A DNA stretch of 64,000 nt, from NCBI GenBank assembly GCA_035524595.1, contig DATKOP010000053.1:61496-125495 (forward strand), written 5' to 3'. Shown piece after piece: positions 56,228 through 64,000 of this stretch. Position 1 is the first letter of the stretch, and every line of letters starts with the position of its first letter. Source of the DNA: CAIKZZ01 sp035524595 (GTDB lineage: Bacteria > Pseudomonadota > Gammaproteobacteria > Steroidobacterales > Steroidobacteraceae). The position numbers and the translations under genes are program-made. Under the pieces are notes generated by a model. It was not told the DNA's origin. It worked only from the letters and a program-made list of their open reading frames with translations, and did not search any database.

Positions 56228-57411
56228 GCCGGCTGTGGGACAAGGGCGCGCCGTTCGATGCGCGCGTGCTCAGCTACACGGCCGGCGAGGACCACGCGCT
56301 CGACGACCGGCTGGTGGCCTACGACGTGCGCGCCTCGATCGCGCACGCCGAGGGGCTGCACGCGGCGGGGCTGCTGTCGGCTGCCGACCTCGAGGCGCTC
56401 TCCGGCGCGCTCGCGGCGATCGGCGCGGCGCACGCGCGCGGCGAGTGGCGCGTCGAGCTCGAGCAGGAGGACGGGCAGACGGCGCTCGAGCAGCAGCTGA
56501 CCGCCCGCGTCGGCGCCAGCGGCGGGCGCATCCACCTCGGCCGGTCGCGCAACGACCAAGTGCTGGCGGCGCTGCGCCTGTACCTGCGCGACGCGGTCGA
56601 GGAGCTGCGGAGCGGCGCGCAGGCCGTGGCCGACGCGCTGCACGCGCTCGCGGCGCGCCATCCCGGGGTCGCGCTGCCCGGCTACACCCACATGCAGCAG
56701 GCGATGCCCTCGAGCGTCGCCCTCTGGGCGCAGGGCTTCGCAGCCGAGGTGCACGACGACGCCGAGGGCCTGCGGCTCGCGCACCGCCGCATCGGCAAGA
56801 ACCCGCTCGGCTCGGCCGCCGGCTACGGCACGCCCGGCCTGCCGCTCGACCGCGAGCAGACGATGCGCCGGCTCGGCTTCCCGGCCAACCACGAGCCGGT
56901 CACGGCGGTGCAGCTGTCGCGCGGCAAGGCCGAGGCGCAGGTGCTGTTCGAGGTCACGCTGCTGATGACCGACCTCGGCCGGCTCGCGTCTGACCTCGTG
57001 CTCTTCTATACGCAGGAGTTCGCGTTCGTGAGCCTGCCGGAGGCGTTCACGACCGGCTCCTCGATCATGCCGCAGAAGCGCAACCCCGACGTCTTCGAGC
57101 TGATCCGCGGCCGCGGCGCCACGGCCTCCGCCTGCCTCGCCGAGGCGCTCGGCCTCATCGCCAAGCTGCCGAGCGGCTACCAGCGCGACCTGCAGCTGTT
57201 GAAGGCGCCGCTGTTTCGCGGCATCGACTGCGCGGCGCAGACGCTCGACATCCTGCCGGCGGCGCTCGAGGGCGTGCGCTTCCGGCCGGAGCACATCCGG
57301 CTCGACCCCGCGATCCATGCCGCCGAGCGCGCCAACCGGCTGGTCGTGGCCGAGGGCATCCCGTTCCGGGAGGCCTACCGGCGCGTCGCTGCCGAGCTCG
57401 CCGGCAAGTAG
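56224..57411 (+). CDS. argH: Argininosuccinate lyase
   Basis: 395-residue fumarase-superfamily lyase releasing arginine and fumarate. Signature loop GSSIMPQKRNPDVFELIRGR around Ser280; HLGRSRNDQVLAALRLYLRD, PGYTHMQQAMPSSVALW and GSAAGYGTPGLPLDRE are further landmarks. It is shorter than the usual 430-465 residues; the C-terminal region is the compact part. GTG start overlaps argB. Last gene of the operon. Its final codons pair with those of the convergent small gene in a 10-bp inverted repeat. Confidence 0.94.
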   Translation: MSRLWDKGAPFDARVLSYTAGEDHALDDRLVAYDVRASIAHAEGLHAAGLLSAADLEALSGALAAIGAAHARGEWRVELEQEDGQTALEQQLTARVGASGGRIHLGRSRNDQVLAALRLYLRDAVEELRSGAQAVADALHALAARHPGVALPGYTHMQQAMPSSVALWAQGFAAEVHDDAEGLRLAHRRIGKNPLGSAAGYGTPGLPLDREQTMRRLGFPANHEPVTAVQLSRGKAEAQVLFEVTLLMTDLGRLASDLVLFYTQEFAFVSLPEAFTTGSSIMPQKRNPDVFELIRGRGATASACLAEALGLIAKLPSGYQRDLQLLKAPLFRGIDCAAQTLDILPAALEGVRFRPEHIRLDPAIHAAERANRLVVAEGIPFREAYRRVAAELAGK

Positions 57412-57468
57412 CGCGGCCCGGGCCGGCGCCGAGGGCGCGCCGGCTCGCGGCGCGATCCCGCTACTTGC
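57404..57468. terminator. Nested inverted repeats between argH and the convergent small gene
   Basis: GCAAGTAGCG (57404-57413) and CGCTACTTGC (57459-57468) are perfect complements, each including one gene's stop codon. Inside, GCCGGCGC (57423-57430) pairs with GCGCCGGC (57437-57444). No long T-run. Likely a bidirectional transcription end. Confidence 0.45.
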
Positions 57469-57754
57469 TTTCGGTCTGCTTGCTGTCCGCCTGCTTGGTG
57501 TCGGTCTGCTTGGTCTCGGCCTTCTTGCTGCGCCGCCCTGCCTGCTTGGTGTCGCGCTTCTCCTGGCGGCATTCGGCACGGGAATCGTCGCCGGCCTTGC
57601 AGGCGGCCTTGTCAGTCCGCGCGTCCTGACGCGTGTCGCGCCGGTCGTCGCGGTGTTCCATTCCCGCAGTTTGAGCACAGGCGTTGCTGCCGATCATCCC
57701 ACCGGCGGCGACCAGCATTCCGACGGCGGCTAGCAGTAGTGATATGCGCCTCAT
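57461..57754 (-). CDS. Small exported Lys/Gln-rich repeat protein
   Basis: 97 residues: a signal peptide (1-28, ending NACAQ), then a highly charged, probably disordered region (HRDDRRDTRQDARTDKAACK) and a C-terminal set of short repeats of the form KQTDTKQADSKQTESK. Three cysteines occur (26, 52, 62), two of them in the mature protein. GGAGG 7 nt before the ATG gives a good start. No family is recognised. Relatives with such tails are usually annotated hypothetical; cell-envelope stress or cation binding would be speculation. Confidence 0.72.
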   Translation of the reverse strand: MRRISLLLAAVGMLVAAGGMIGSNACAQTAGMEHRDDRRDTRQDARTDKAACKAGDDSRAECRQEKRDTKQAGRRSKKAETKQTDTKQADSKQTESK

Positions 57755-58494
57755 GTGAAATCCTCCGTGGTGGCACTGTGCTGCTGCGCGGCCCGCAGCG
57801 AGAATCGTCCTGAGACTCCGCGAACGCTCGAGCTTCGGTGGTCGGGCGTCGCGTACCGTGGTCGCGACCGGCGACCGCGCTTCCACCTCAACGTCAGCGA
57901 TGCGGGATTCGATCAGGCGCCGCGCGAAGTACCGAGCGCCGATCGCTTGAGCCGGCGGTGGCGTTGCCGGCGCGTCCCGTCGTCTCCCGCCCGGCCCGGT
58001 GTCACGCACGGTGTTGCTGCGGTCGGGGGGTCCCGGCCAACCCCGGCGGCCGTGCCGTCGCCGAGCGCGGACGCCAGCCCGGCACCGCCCACATGCTCGT
58101 TCCCGCGGCGCGGCACGCGGCACCATCTCCGTGACGGGCCGGCTCCCGCACGGCCAGCATGAGCGCTTGCCGCGCAGCGCGCCGTACGGGTATACCCGGA
58201 TCGATCCGGCGCACCGATCGGGCGCGGACGCTGCGTGAGCCCGCCGCCGCTTCGGTCCCGCGACCGAGCCGCTGACCGCGTCGCGGGGGCAGCGGGCGGT
58301 GCGCTCGCGGCACGCGTGGCTGCGGCGCCTGCGGACCGCACCTCGGATCGGTGTGCTGCAGCGGCGTCGTCGACCGGTCGGCGCGGTCGAGCGCGGGCCG
58401 CGCCGGGTCATCCCGTGAGAGCGCCCCGATCACGGACGCGTCGACGGCGGCGCCGGCGGGGCATCTTGGGGACGTCGCACCGCGGGTCTCGACC
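57755..58494. other. 740-nt stretch with no supportable gene
   Basis: It lies between the start of the small exported protein gene and the 3' end of the MASE1 kinase gene. Open frames occur on both strands but are Arg/Pro-rich, lack ribosome-binding sites and show no domain. A 12-bp palindrome CGGGTATACCCG sits at 58187-58198. It may hold promoter sites for the small gene or a degraded gene. Confidence 0.4.
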
Positions 58495-60585
58495 CTAGCC
58501 GGACCGTGGCGTCAGTCCGCTGATCGGAACCTCTGTGCCGGCAGCAGCACCACGGTCCTCGGCACTCCCGCGCCCGCCCTCGCAGGCCGCCGGGCCCTCG
58601 GGAAACTCGACGCGCACCTCGGTGCCGCCGTCGCGCCGGGACGTCACGGTCAGGTGCGCACCGATCGCCGCCGCACGGTGCTGCATCGAGGACAGGCCAA
58701 GCCCGGCGCCGCGTGCCCCGTCCGCGGGCAGCCCCACCCCGTCGTCGCGGACCGTGAGGACGGCGCGGGCGTCGGTCACGGCGAGGCGGACGTCGATGCG
58801 CCGGGCGCGGGCGTGCTTCGCGGCGTTGGTGATCGCTTCCTGGCAGATGCGATACGCGTGGTCCCGCGCCGCGTCCGCGATCGCCCGCTCGGCCTGGTCT
58901 TCGATCTCCACCGAGAGCCGCGGCATGCCTTCGCTCGCGAACCGATCGGGAAGCCGCCGCAACGCCGAGCCGAGGTCCCCCTGGGTCTCAACCAACGCCG
59001 ACAACCCATGGGCGATGTTGCGGCAAGCCCTGACTGCGCGTTGCGCAATGCCGTCGATCCGACCCAGAAACGCCGCGTCGGGCGCGACCCCGCGCAGGGC
59101 CCTAGCCTCCTGGGCGCGAATGATCATCGACAATCCGACCAGATCCTGGCCGAGCCCGTCGTGCAGCTCCTGGCCGAGCTGGCGTGCCGCGCGGTCCGTC
59201 GCGCCGATGAACGCGCTGCGCAGGCGGTTGCGATCGGTGACGTCATAGCTGAACACGAGCAGCGCATCCCGGCCGTCGAACTCGATCGGATGGCTCTGCA
59301 GCTCGACGCTGATCAGGGCGCCGTCGCGAGTACGGTGCAGGTGCTCGCGTACGCCGGCGACGGAAGCCGGGCCCGCGTCGCGGGCCGCGCCCGGCCGCGG
59401 CTGCGCCTCGAGATCGGTCGCGTGCAACGCCGTGAACTCCTCGCGCGCATAGCCGTAGTGACGAATCGCTGCCTCGTTCGCCATCAGGATGCGCAGGCTC
59501 GTCGGGTCCTGCACCCAGAGCGGCTGCGGGTTCGATTCGAACAGCGACCGGTAGCGCTCTTCGGATGCCGCCTGCCGCCGTGCCGCCGCATCGCGCTCCG
59601 CCAGCAAGGCGATGATCACCTGACCGAGGGCGGCGATCATGATGATGAAGGCCCAGGCGTCCGCGAGCGCATCGGCCGGCCTGGCGTGCAGCGGCCCGCG
59701 GCCGAACATGTAGGAGACGCTGGTCGTGAACGCCATGACGAGCGTCATGAACGCCGTGAGCCCGGCGCCGAATCGAATCGCCGACCACGCGACCAGCAGC
59801 AGCCCGACCAGCGCCAGCGACAACCGCCCGGCCCACGGCAGCGGGGCGAACATGGCGAACATCCACCCGAGCATGACGAACAGGAGAGCCGGCAGCTCGG
59901 GCAGGCGGACTTCGAGGTGCCGTCGTCCGGCGCTGAGCGCGTAGAGGCAGGGAAGGACGAGCGCGACCCCCGCGAGCCAGTTCAACCACCACCGCGCCGC
60001 CACCTGCAGCAACGGCAACGACAGTGTGACGTGTCCGGAGGCGCCCAGCGCGACGTGCGCATAGGTGGGGTACAGATGTGTCGGGTCGAACCATGCGCTG
60101 CCGAGCAGGCCGACGGCGTGAATGCACACGTCGCCGAGGGCGCCGACCGCTGCGGCTGCCCACAGCAGCAACGGGTCGCGCCACCGCTCGATCGCCGGGT
60201 TGAAGCGCCAGGCTCGCAGCAGCACGCAGATCGCAAGTGCGGCGAGCGTGTCTGCCGCAATCCCGAAGACGATCTGCGGGCGCGCGGCGCCGGCGAGCAC
60301 GTAGTAGCCGAGGCTGCCGGCGACGACGCCCGGCCAGCGATCGAGCCCGCGCAGCAGCAGTGCCCCGACCGCTACTCCGAAGGGCACCCAGGGGAGCAGC
60401 AGCCACTCGGCGAACGACGGCGCGTCGGTGCCGCCCAACGCGGCGACGTAGAGCTCGAGCGGACCGATCGTCGCCATGCCGGCAGCGATCGCGAGCGAGT
60501 CCCAAGCCCACTGCCGACGCGACCGGCCGCGGCCAGCGCGCTCCACCGCCGCACCACCCTCGCCTCCGGTCCCTGGTCGCTGCAT
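58495..60585 (-). CDS. MASE1-PAS-HisKA_3 sensor histidine kinase
   Basis: 696-residue membrane kinase. The first 310 residues contain 8-9 hydrophobic helices of the MASE1 type (GPLELYVAALGG, WVPFGVAVGALLL, WFDPTHLYPTYAHVALG). A PAS domain lies at about 335-460 (SLFESNPQPLWVQDP), then HisKA_3 with the phospho-histidine in QELHDGLGQDLVGLSMI, then HATPase (EAITNAAKHA, DDGVGLPADG, GLGLSSMQHRA). Such kinases normally pair with NarL-type regulators, but none is adjacent. AGGATC precedes the ATG, and TACACT at about 60624-60629 may be a -10. Confidence 0.9.
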   Translation of the reverse strand: MQRPGTGGEGGAAVERAGRGRSRRQWAWDSLAIAAGMATIGPLELYVAALGGTDAPSFAEWLLLPWVPFGVAVGALLLRGLDRWPGVVAGSLGYYVLAGAARPQIVFGIAADTLAALAICVLLRAWRFNPAIERWRDPLLLWAAAAVGALGDVCIHAVGLLGSAWFDPTHLYPTYAHVALGASGHVTLSLPLLQVAARWWLNWLAGVALVLPCLYALSAGRRHLEVRLPELPALLFVMLGWMFAMFAPLPWAGRLSLALVGLLLVAWSAIRFGAGLTAFMTLVMAFTTSVSYMFGRGPLHARPADALADAWAFIIMIAALGQVIIALLAERDAAARRQAASEERYRSLFESNPQPLWVQDPTSLRILMANEAAIRHYGYAREEFTALHATDLEAQPRPGAARDAGPASVAGVREHLHRTRDGALISVELQSHPIEFDGRDALLVFSYDVTDRNRLRSAFIGATDRAARQLGQELHDGLGQDLVGLSMIIRAQEARALRGVAPDAAFLGRIDGIAQRAVRACRNIAHGLSALVETQGDLGSALRRLPDRFASEGMPRLSVEIEDQAERAIADAARDHAYRICQEAITNAAKHARARRIDVRLAVTDARAVLTVRDDGVGLPADGARGAGLGLSSMQHRAAAIGAHLTVTSRRDGGTEVRVEFPEGPAACEGGRGSAEDRGAAAGTEVPISGLTPRSG

Positions 60586-61016
60586 GCGCGGGATCCTGTG
60601 AGCCGCTCACCGGATGCGCCCGCAGTGTACACGCGCGACCGCGGCGCGGCAGCGCACGGCGCGGCGGCGCTGCCGGCGGCGGGCCTCGGCCGAACTCCGG
60701 CTGCGGTCCGGGACCTGCCGCGGTACGGCAACTCGGACCGGCGTTCAGCCGGCGCAGCGGGTCGCGGACGGCAGCCTCGCGGATGATTGAGCCGCCGCCG
60801 CGAAGCGATCGCGGCGGGACTCGAAACCGCGTCGGGCGCGTCGCCTGACCGCAGCCGAACCCGGCCGCCGGGCGCCCGCGACACGCGGCGCGCCCGCGGG
60901 CCGGGCCGTCGGCCGGTCGCGACCCCGCTGCATTCGCGCGGGTCGCGCCCTGGCCGCCTTCACTGCCACCTCACTCCGGCGCCATTGCACGCCGAACGGC
61001 CGACGGTCCGCGCCAT
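60586..61016. other. 431-nt spacer upstream of the MASE1 kinase
   Basis: Holds the putative kinase promoter near 60624-60629 and the downstream region of the PKD gene. Overlapping Arg-rich open frames on both strands look like GC artefacts. No T-run terminator found. Confidence 0.4.
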
Positions 61017-63233
61017 TCAGCGGCAATCGCGCGTGTTCAGCTGCTGGATGCCGGCCTTCGCGTTCTGCAGGTCCTGGTACACCTGGATCTGCGCCGGGCA
61101 GCTCAGGATCCAGTCATCCCGGTCCGGTGCCGCTGTGGCGACGCAGCCGTCGACCCGGCGTGCGACGCTGCCGATGTCGCTCAGTGCCTCGCAATAGTGA
61201 TGGTCCTCGAAGTCGTCCATGACGTCGTGAATGCTGCGGATGAGCTGGTTGCGCAGGCCCCAGTTCCTGAACTCCGCCCGGTCCAGCGAGCCGATCAGGG
61301 CGGCCGCGTCGACCAGGTTCGAATGGACGTACGTGAAGTCGCTGATGGCGCGGATCTGCACGGTGGCCGGGTCGCTCTGCAGCGCGGCGTCGCTCGCGAT
61401 CAGCTGCACGGTGTAGGTGCCCGGCACGTCCGGCACGAACGTCGGCTGCACCGCCGTCGGGTTCCTGATCGTCGCGATGCTGCGCGGCGGGACGGAGGTG
61501 AAGCTCCACTGGTACGTGAGCGGCAGCAGATTGGCGTCGGAACTGCCGCTGCCGTCCAGCGCCACCGTCTGGCCGACGACCGCGGTCTGCGACGCGCCGG
61601 CATCGGCGACGGGCTTCACGCTCCTGAAGCTCACCGTGACCGTGTTGACCCCCGTGCTCCACTGGTCGGCGACGGTCAGCTGCACGGTGTAGGTCCCGAA
61701 CACGTCCGCGACGAACGTCGGCGCGGCGGTCGTGGGACTGGCCAGCACGGCCGCACTGCCCGCGGGCCGGGCGGCGAAGGTCCAGGCGTACGTGAACGGG
61801 TCGCCGTCGGCGTCGTAGCTCTCGGAGCCGTCGAACTGCACCAGCGTACCGAGCTGGACGACGACCTGGTCGGGGCCGGGCACGGCGACGGGCGGAGTAT
61901 TGACCGTGCTGATCGTGGCCTGGCTCGGCGAACTCGTGCCGAGCGCATCGGACACGACCAGCGTCGCCACGTACGTACCCGGCTGGTCCGCCGTGAACGT
62001 GGGACTCTGGGCCGTCGGCGAGCTCAGCGTCGCGGCGCTGGTCGGCGGCGCCGCGAGCGTCCACTGGTAGCTCAGGGCGTTGTTCTGTCCCGACGGGTCC
62101 GTGCTGCCGCTGCCGTCGAGATGGACCAGCTGGCCTGCGTGCAGGGTCGGGTAGGTGCCGGCGCTCGCGACCGGCAGCTGCGGTGGGGTTACCGTGACGA
62201 ACGTCGTGTTCGAGGCGAACACGTTGTAGTTCCCCGCCCGGTCGTCGACGTAGGTCACGAGCGGGCCGTGGACGTAGTTCAGCCGCTCGTCATAGGTCGT
62301 GTTCGTGGCCTGGAACGTATCGCCCTCGGCGAGCCGGAAGAAGAACACCTGGTAAAAGCCCAGAATGTTCGACTCGTACGCGAGCACGTCGCCGCTGATG
62401 TTCGGCTTCTGGTTGTATGCGCCGTTGTCGGCGACGGTGAGCGTCGCGCCGGTGTCCATGTTGACGGCCTGGATCGAGATGGCGGTGGGGCTGCTCACCG
62501 GGGAGGTCTCGAACGTGATCCAGGCGCCGTCGGTCGCGACGCGCTGCTCGTTCAGCAGCGGGCTCGCGGCCACCGACTCGGACAGCCCCTTCTGCATGTC
62601 GTACGCCGCGACGTCGTACTGTTTGTCGACGATCTGCGACCAGACGATGAAGCGGTCGCCGATGGCCGCATCGCCGACCGGAGGCGTGGGACCCGCCATC
62701 ACGGTCGTCTGCACCGGCACTCCGCTGGTGACGTCGTAGAGCAGGATCTGGGCCCCGCTGGCGAGCTCCTCGATCCAGATGACGTAGTTGCCGCGGATCT
62801 TCGGCGACACGCAGTCGCTCGTGGAGGTCAGCGGCCGGCTCAGCCCGGTCGAGATCTGGAAGAGCACGACGTCGCCGACCATGCCGACGGCCGGGGCGCG
62901 CGTGTAGACGATGAAGTCGCCGTCGGCATCGTTCAGGTACTGGTTCTCGGAGGAATCGGCGACGACCACGGGCGGGCCGTACGGCTGTCCGTTCGAGACC
63001 CGTTGGTAGAAGATGTTCGAGTTGCCAGCGACCCCGTTGACGATCGGGTACTCGGTATAGACGATGTAATCGCCGATCGCGTCATGGCCGATCACCGGCG
63101 TGCTGTGCCCGTTGGCGTCGGAGGTGACCCGGTATTCGGTCGCCTGCAACGCCACGCTGGCGTGCGCGCCCGCGGTCACGAACGCGACGCAGGTGCCGAT
63201 GACCAGACCCTGGACGATGTTCTGCATGCGCAT
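61017..63233 (-). CDS. Secreted protein with TolB-like propeller and three PKD domains
   Basis: 738 residues. Signal peptide 1-25 (ending AGAHA). Residues about 27-345 have repeated VYTEYP/VIWIEE-type strands of a TolB/WD-like beta-propeller (GDYIVYTEYP, GDFIVYTRAP, GNYVIWIEEL). Three PKD domains of about 90 residues follow, each with LDGSGSxD (or FDGSESYD), YxWxF/T and DxxGTYxxxLxxxD. A Cys-containing helical C-terminus (about 630-738) ends TRDCR. PKD modules bind surfaces or sugars, so an extracellular adhesion or binding role is likely; no hydrolase domain is seen. GGGAG 6 nt before ATG 63233. Confidence 0.85.
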   Translation of the reverse strand: MRMQNIVQGLVIGTCVAFVTAGAHASVALQATEYRVTSDANGHSTPVIGHDAIGDYIVYTEYPIVNGVAGNSNIFYQRVSNGQPYGPPVVVADSSENQYLNDADGDFIVYTRAPAVGMVGDVVLFQISTGLSRPLTSTSDCVSPKIRGNYVIWIEELASGAQILLYDVTSGVPVQTTVMAGPTPPVGDAAIGDRFIVWSQIVDKQYDVAAYDMQKGLSESVAASPLLNEQRVATDGAWITFETSPVSSPTAISIQAVNMDTGATLTVADNGAYNQKPNISGDVLAYESNILGFYQVFFFRLAEGDTFQATNTTYDERLNYVHGPLVTYVDDRAGNYNVFASNTTFVTVTPPQLPVASAGTYPTLHAGQLVHLDGSGSTDPSGQNNALSYQWTLAAPPTSAATLSSPTAQSPTFTADQPGTYVATLVVSDALGTSSPSQATISTVNTPPVAVPGPDQVVVQLGTLVQFDGSESYDADGDPFTYAWTFAARPAGSAAVLASPTTAAPTFVADVFGTYTVQLTVADQWSTGVNTVTVSFRSVKPVADAGASQTAVVGQTVALDGSGSSDANLLPLTYQWSFTSVPPRSIATIRNPTAVQPTFVPDVPGTYTVQLIASDAALQSDPATVQIRAISDFTYVHSNLVDAAALIGSLDRAEFRNWGLRNQLIRSIHDVMDDFEDHHYCEALSDIGSVARRVDGCVATAAPDRDDWILSCPAQIQVYQDLQNAKAGIQQLNTRDCR

Positions 63234-63670
63234 TGCCGTCTCCCTGGCCCCCGCGGGCCGATGATCCCGCTGCGAATCGGGGTCGCGGCGACGGCGGCGT
63301 CGCCGGCGGGACGAGACCCACCGATTCGGCTCTCCTGAGCCCACCGACACCGGTCCAGACTCGGCCAAACGCGCGCAACTCTCTATAGCCGTCGGTGGCA
63401 TCCTTGTCGCGGCGACGGTTGTTACGGGGAGCGTGGCACCGCGCAGAGTCGCTACACCGGAACGGAAAATGTTCGCGGTCGACGGCCCCGCACCGGCGGC
63501 GCGCCGCGGCCGCCGGCGGCGGATCGGCGGGCACCCGGGATCCGCGCCAGGCGCCGGCGCAGGACGCCTGGCCGTCATCGAGTGACCGGCAATGCCGCCC
63601 TTGCGGCGGCCCGGCCGGGCCGCCGACCGTCCGGCGCGCGACGGCGGATTCCCGGCGGGAGCCGGGCGCG
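63234..63670. other. 437-nt spacer with probable promoter of the PKD gene
   Basis: On the minus strand TATAGA at about 63384-63379 has GCGACA 18 nt upstream, a moderate sigma-70 candidate. CCCACCGA occurs twice on the plus strand (63317, 63340). No convincing coding frame. Confidence 0.35.
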
Positions 63671-63955
63671 CTATTCGTCGAGACCGAGCCCGAAGCCGGC
63701 GTCGATGTCCGACTTGCGGTAGACGCGGAACGAGATCAGCGTCTCCGAGTCCTCGATGCCCGGCAGCGCGTGCATGCGGTCGCTGACGATGTCGGCGAGC
63801 TCGTCGTTGCGCGCGGCGCGCACGATCGCGACGAGGTCGTAGCGCCCGGCCACGGAGTACACGTCGGTGACGCCCTCGAGCTCGGCGAGCGCGGACGCGA
63901 GCGCGCCGATCTCGCGGGTCTTGGCCTTGATCAGGACGACGGCGGTCACGGACAT
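63671..63955 (-). CDS. Lrp/AsnC-type ligand-binding (RAM) domain protein
   Basis: 94 residues forming only the effector-binding half of an Lrp/AsnC regulator (VTAVVLIKAKTREIGALASALAELEGVTDVYSVAGRYDLVAIVRA), without a helix-turn-helix. Stand-alone RAM domains bind amino acids and may modulate full-length Lrp proteins or enzymes. It begins 9 nt after the stop of the upstream gene, probably a zinc alcohol dehydrogenase, so it may be co-transcribed. GGTGCCCCC separates them, and no strong Shine-Dalgarno is visible. Confidence 0.88.
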   Translation of the reverse strand: MSVTAVVLIKAKTREIGALASALAELEGVTDVYSVAGRYDLVAIVRAARNDELADIVSDRMHALPGIEDSETLISFRVYRKSDIDAGFGLGLDE

Positions 63956-63964
63956 GGGGGCACC

Positions 63965-64000
63965 TCAGTAGAGCACGACGCTGCGGATCGACTCGCCGGC
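63965..64000 (-). CDS. C-terminal end of a probable zinc-dependent alcohol dehydrogenase (cut by window)
   Basis: Eleven codons and a TGA are visible, reading AGESIRSVVLY. A GxxIRSVVxx ending is typical of class III/zinc-containing alcohol dehydrogenases, but eleven residues cannot prove this. It lies 9 nt upstream of the RAM-domain gene. Confidence 0.45.
   Translation of the reverse strand, partial: AGESIRSVVLY

Noticed and set aside
57755..58162. 135-codon plus-strand open frame in the gene-free stretch
   Set aside because: Composition is Arg/Pro-rich, no ribosome-binding site, and several alternative overlapping frames of equal quality exist.
58187..58198. 12-bp palindrome CGGGTATACCCG
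   Set aside because: A single copy in a spacer with no promoter or gene nearby to give it meaning; noted but not called as an operator.

Overview
The window is about 70% GC and densely coded. A heat-shock sigma factor with an RpoH box, GltBD, YheT, NudC, an FlhC/FlhD-like pair, PmrA/QseB-type two-component genes and HAE1-type RND efflux together suggest a Gammaproteobacterium, perhaps from the Nevskiales/Steroidobacterales/Xanthomonadales side. No rRNA marks the taxon, so this is inference. I see no tRNA, rRNA, CRISPR array, insertion sequence or phage gene. The arginine operon is the best candidate for transfer, because its ArgG and carbamoyltransferase belong to classes shared by Bacteroidota and Xanthomonadales.

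Layout. 1-12,000: 3' end of rpoH, an OmpA-family lipoprotein, a DUF962 membrane protein, a small helix-turn-helix protein, a histone-deacetylase-like gene translationally coupled to an ACT-malic enzyme, a lipoprotein, a glutaryl-CoA-dehydrogenase-like enzyme, a YncE-like propeller, a PmrA/QseB-like two-component pair with an operator-like tandem repeat, a ParB-like protein and GabT. 12,200-15,400: two sensor kinases 1 nt apart. 15,600-22,700: an MDR oxidoreductase and gltBD, whose promoter abuts two identical-arm palindromes. 23,100-33,300: a DUF4139 protein, an RND efflux pair, a SPOR lipoprotein and a very hydrophobic 935-residue protein that reads as a degenerate MrpA-MrpD fusion. 33,400-40,300: bactofilin, a YheT hydrolase, a saccharopine-dehydrogenase-like enzyme, a membrane-anchored response regulator, a PhzF protein and an ABC-2 exporter. 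40,300-41,700: divergent FlhD-like and FlhC-like genes around two inverted repeats. 41,900-49,100: a large hybrid kinase, NudC, TauE/SafE, NRDE and a secreted protein.

49,100-57,400 is a tight operon: argR, argG, an unknown P-loop protein, argC, argD, a carbamoyltransferase of the N-succinyl-ornithine type, argB and argH. Six of the seven enzyme genes fit an N-acyl-ornithine route to arginine. The first acylation enzyme and the final deacylase are not recognisable, and the P-loop protein sits in the operon without a known role. A probable ArgR operator overlaps the argR start.

57,400-64,000: a small Lys/Gln-rich exported protein, a 740-nt stretch without a gene, a MASE1 sensor kinase, a secreted propeller-PKD protein, a stand-alone Lrp ligand-binding domain and the last codons of a probable zinc alcohol dehydrogenase.

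Most promising for novelty: the P-loop protein in the arginine operon and its unusual carbamoyltransferase; the divergent FlhD-like/FlhC-like pair; the Mrp-like fusion lacking the expected lysines; the double palindrome at gltB; and the membrane-anchored receiver protein.
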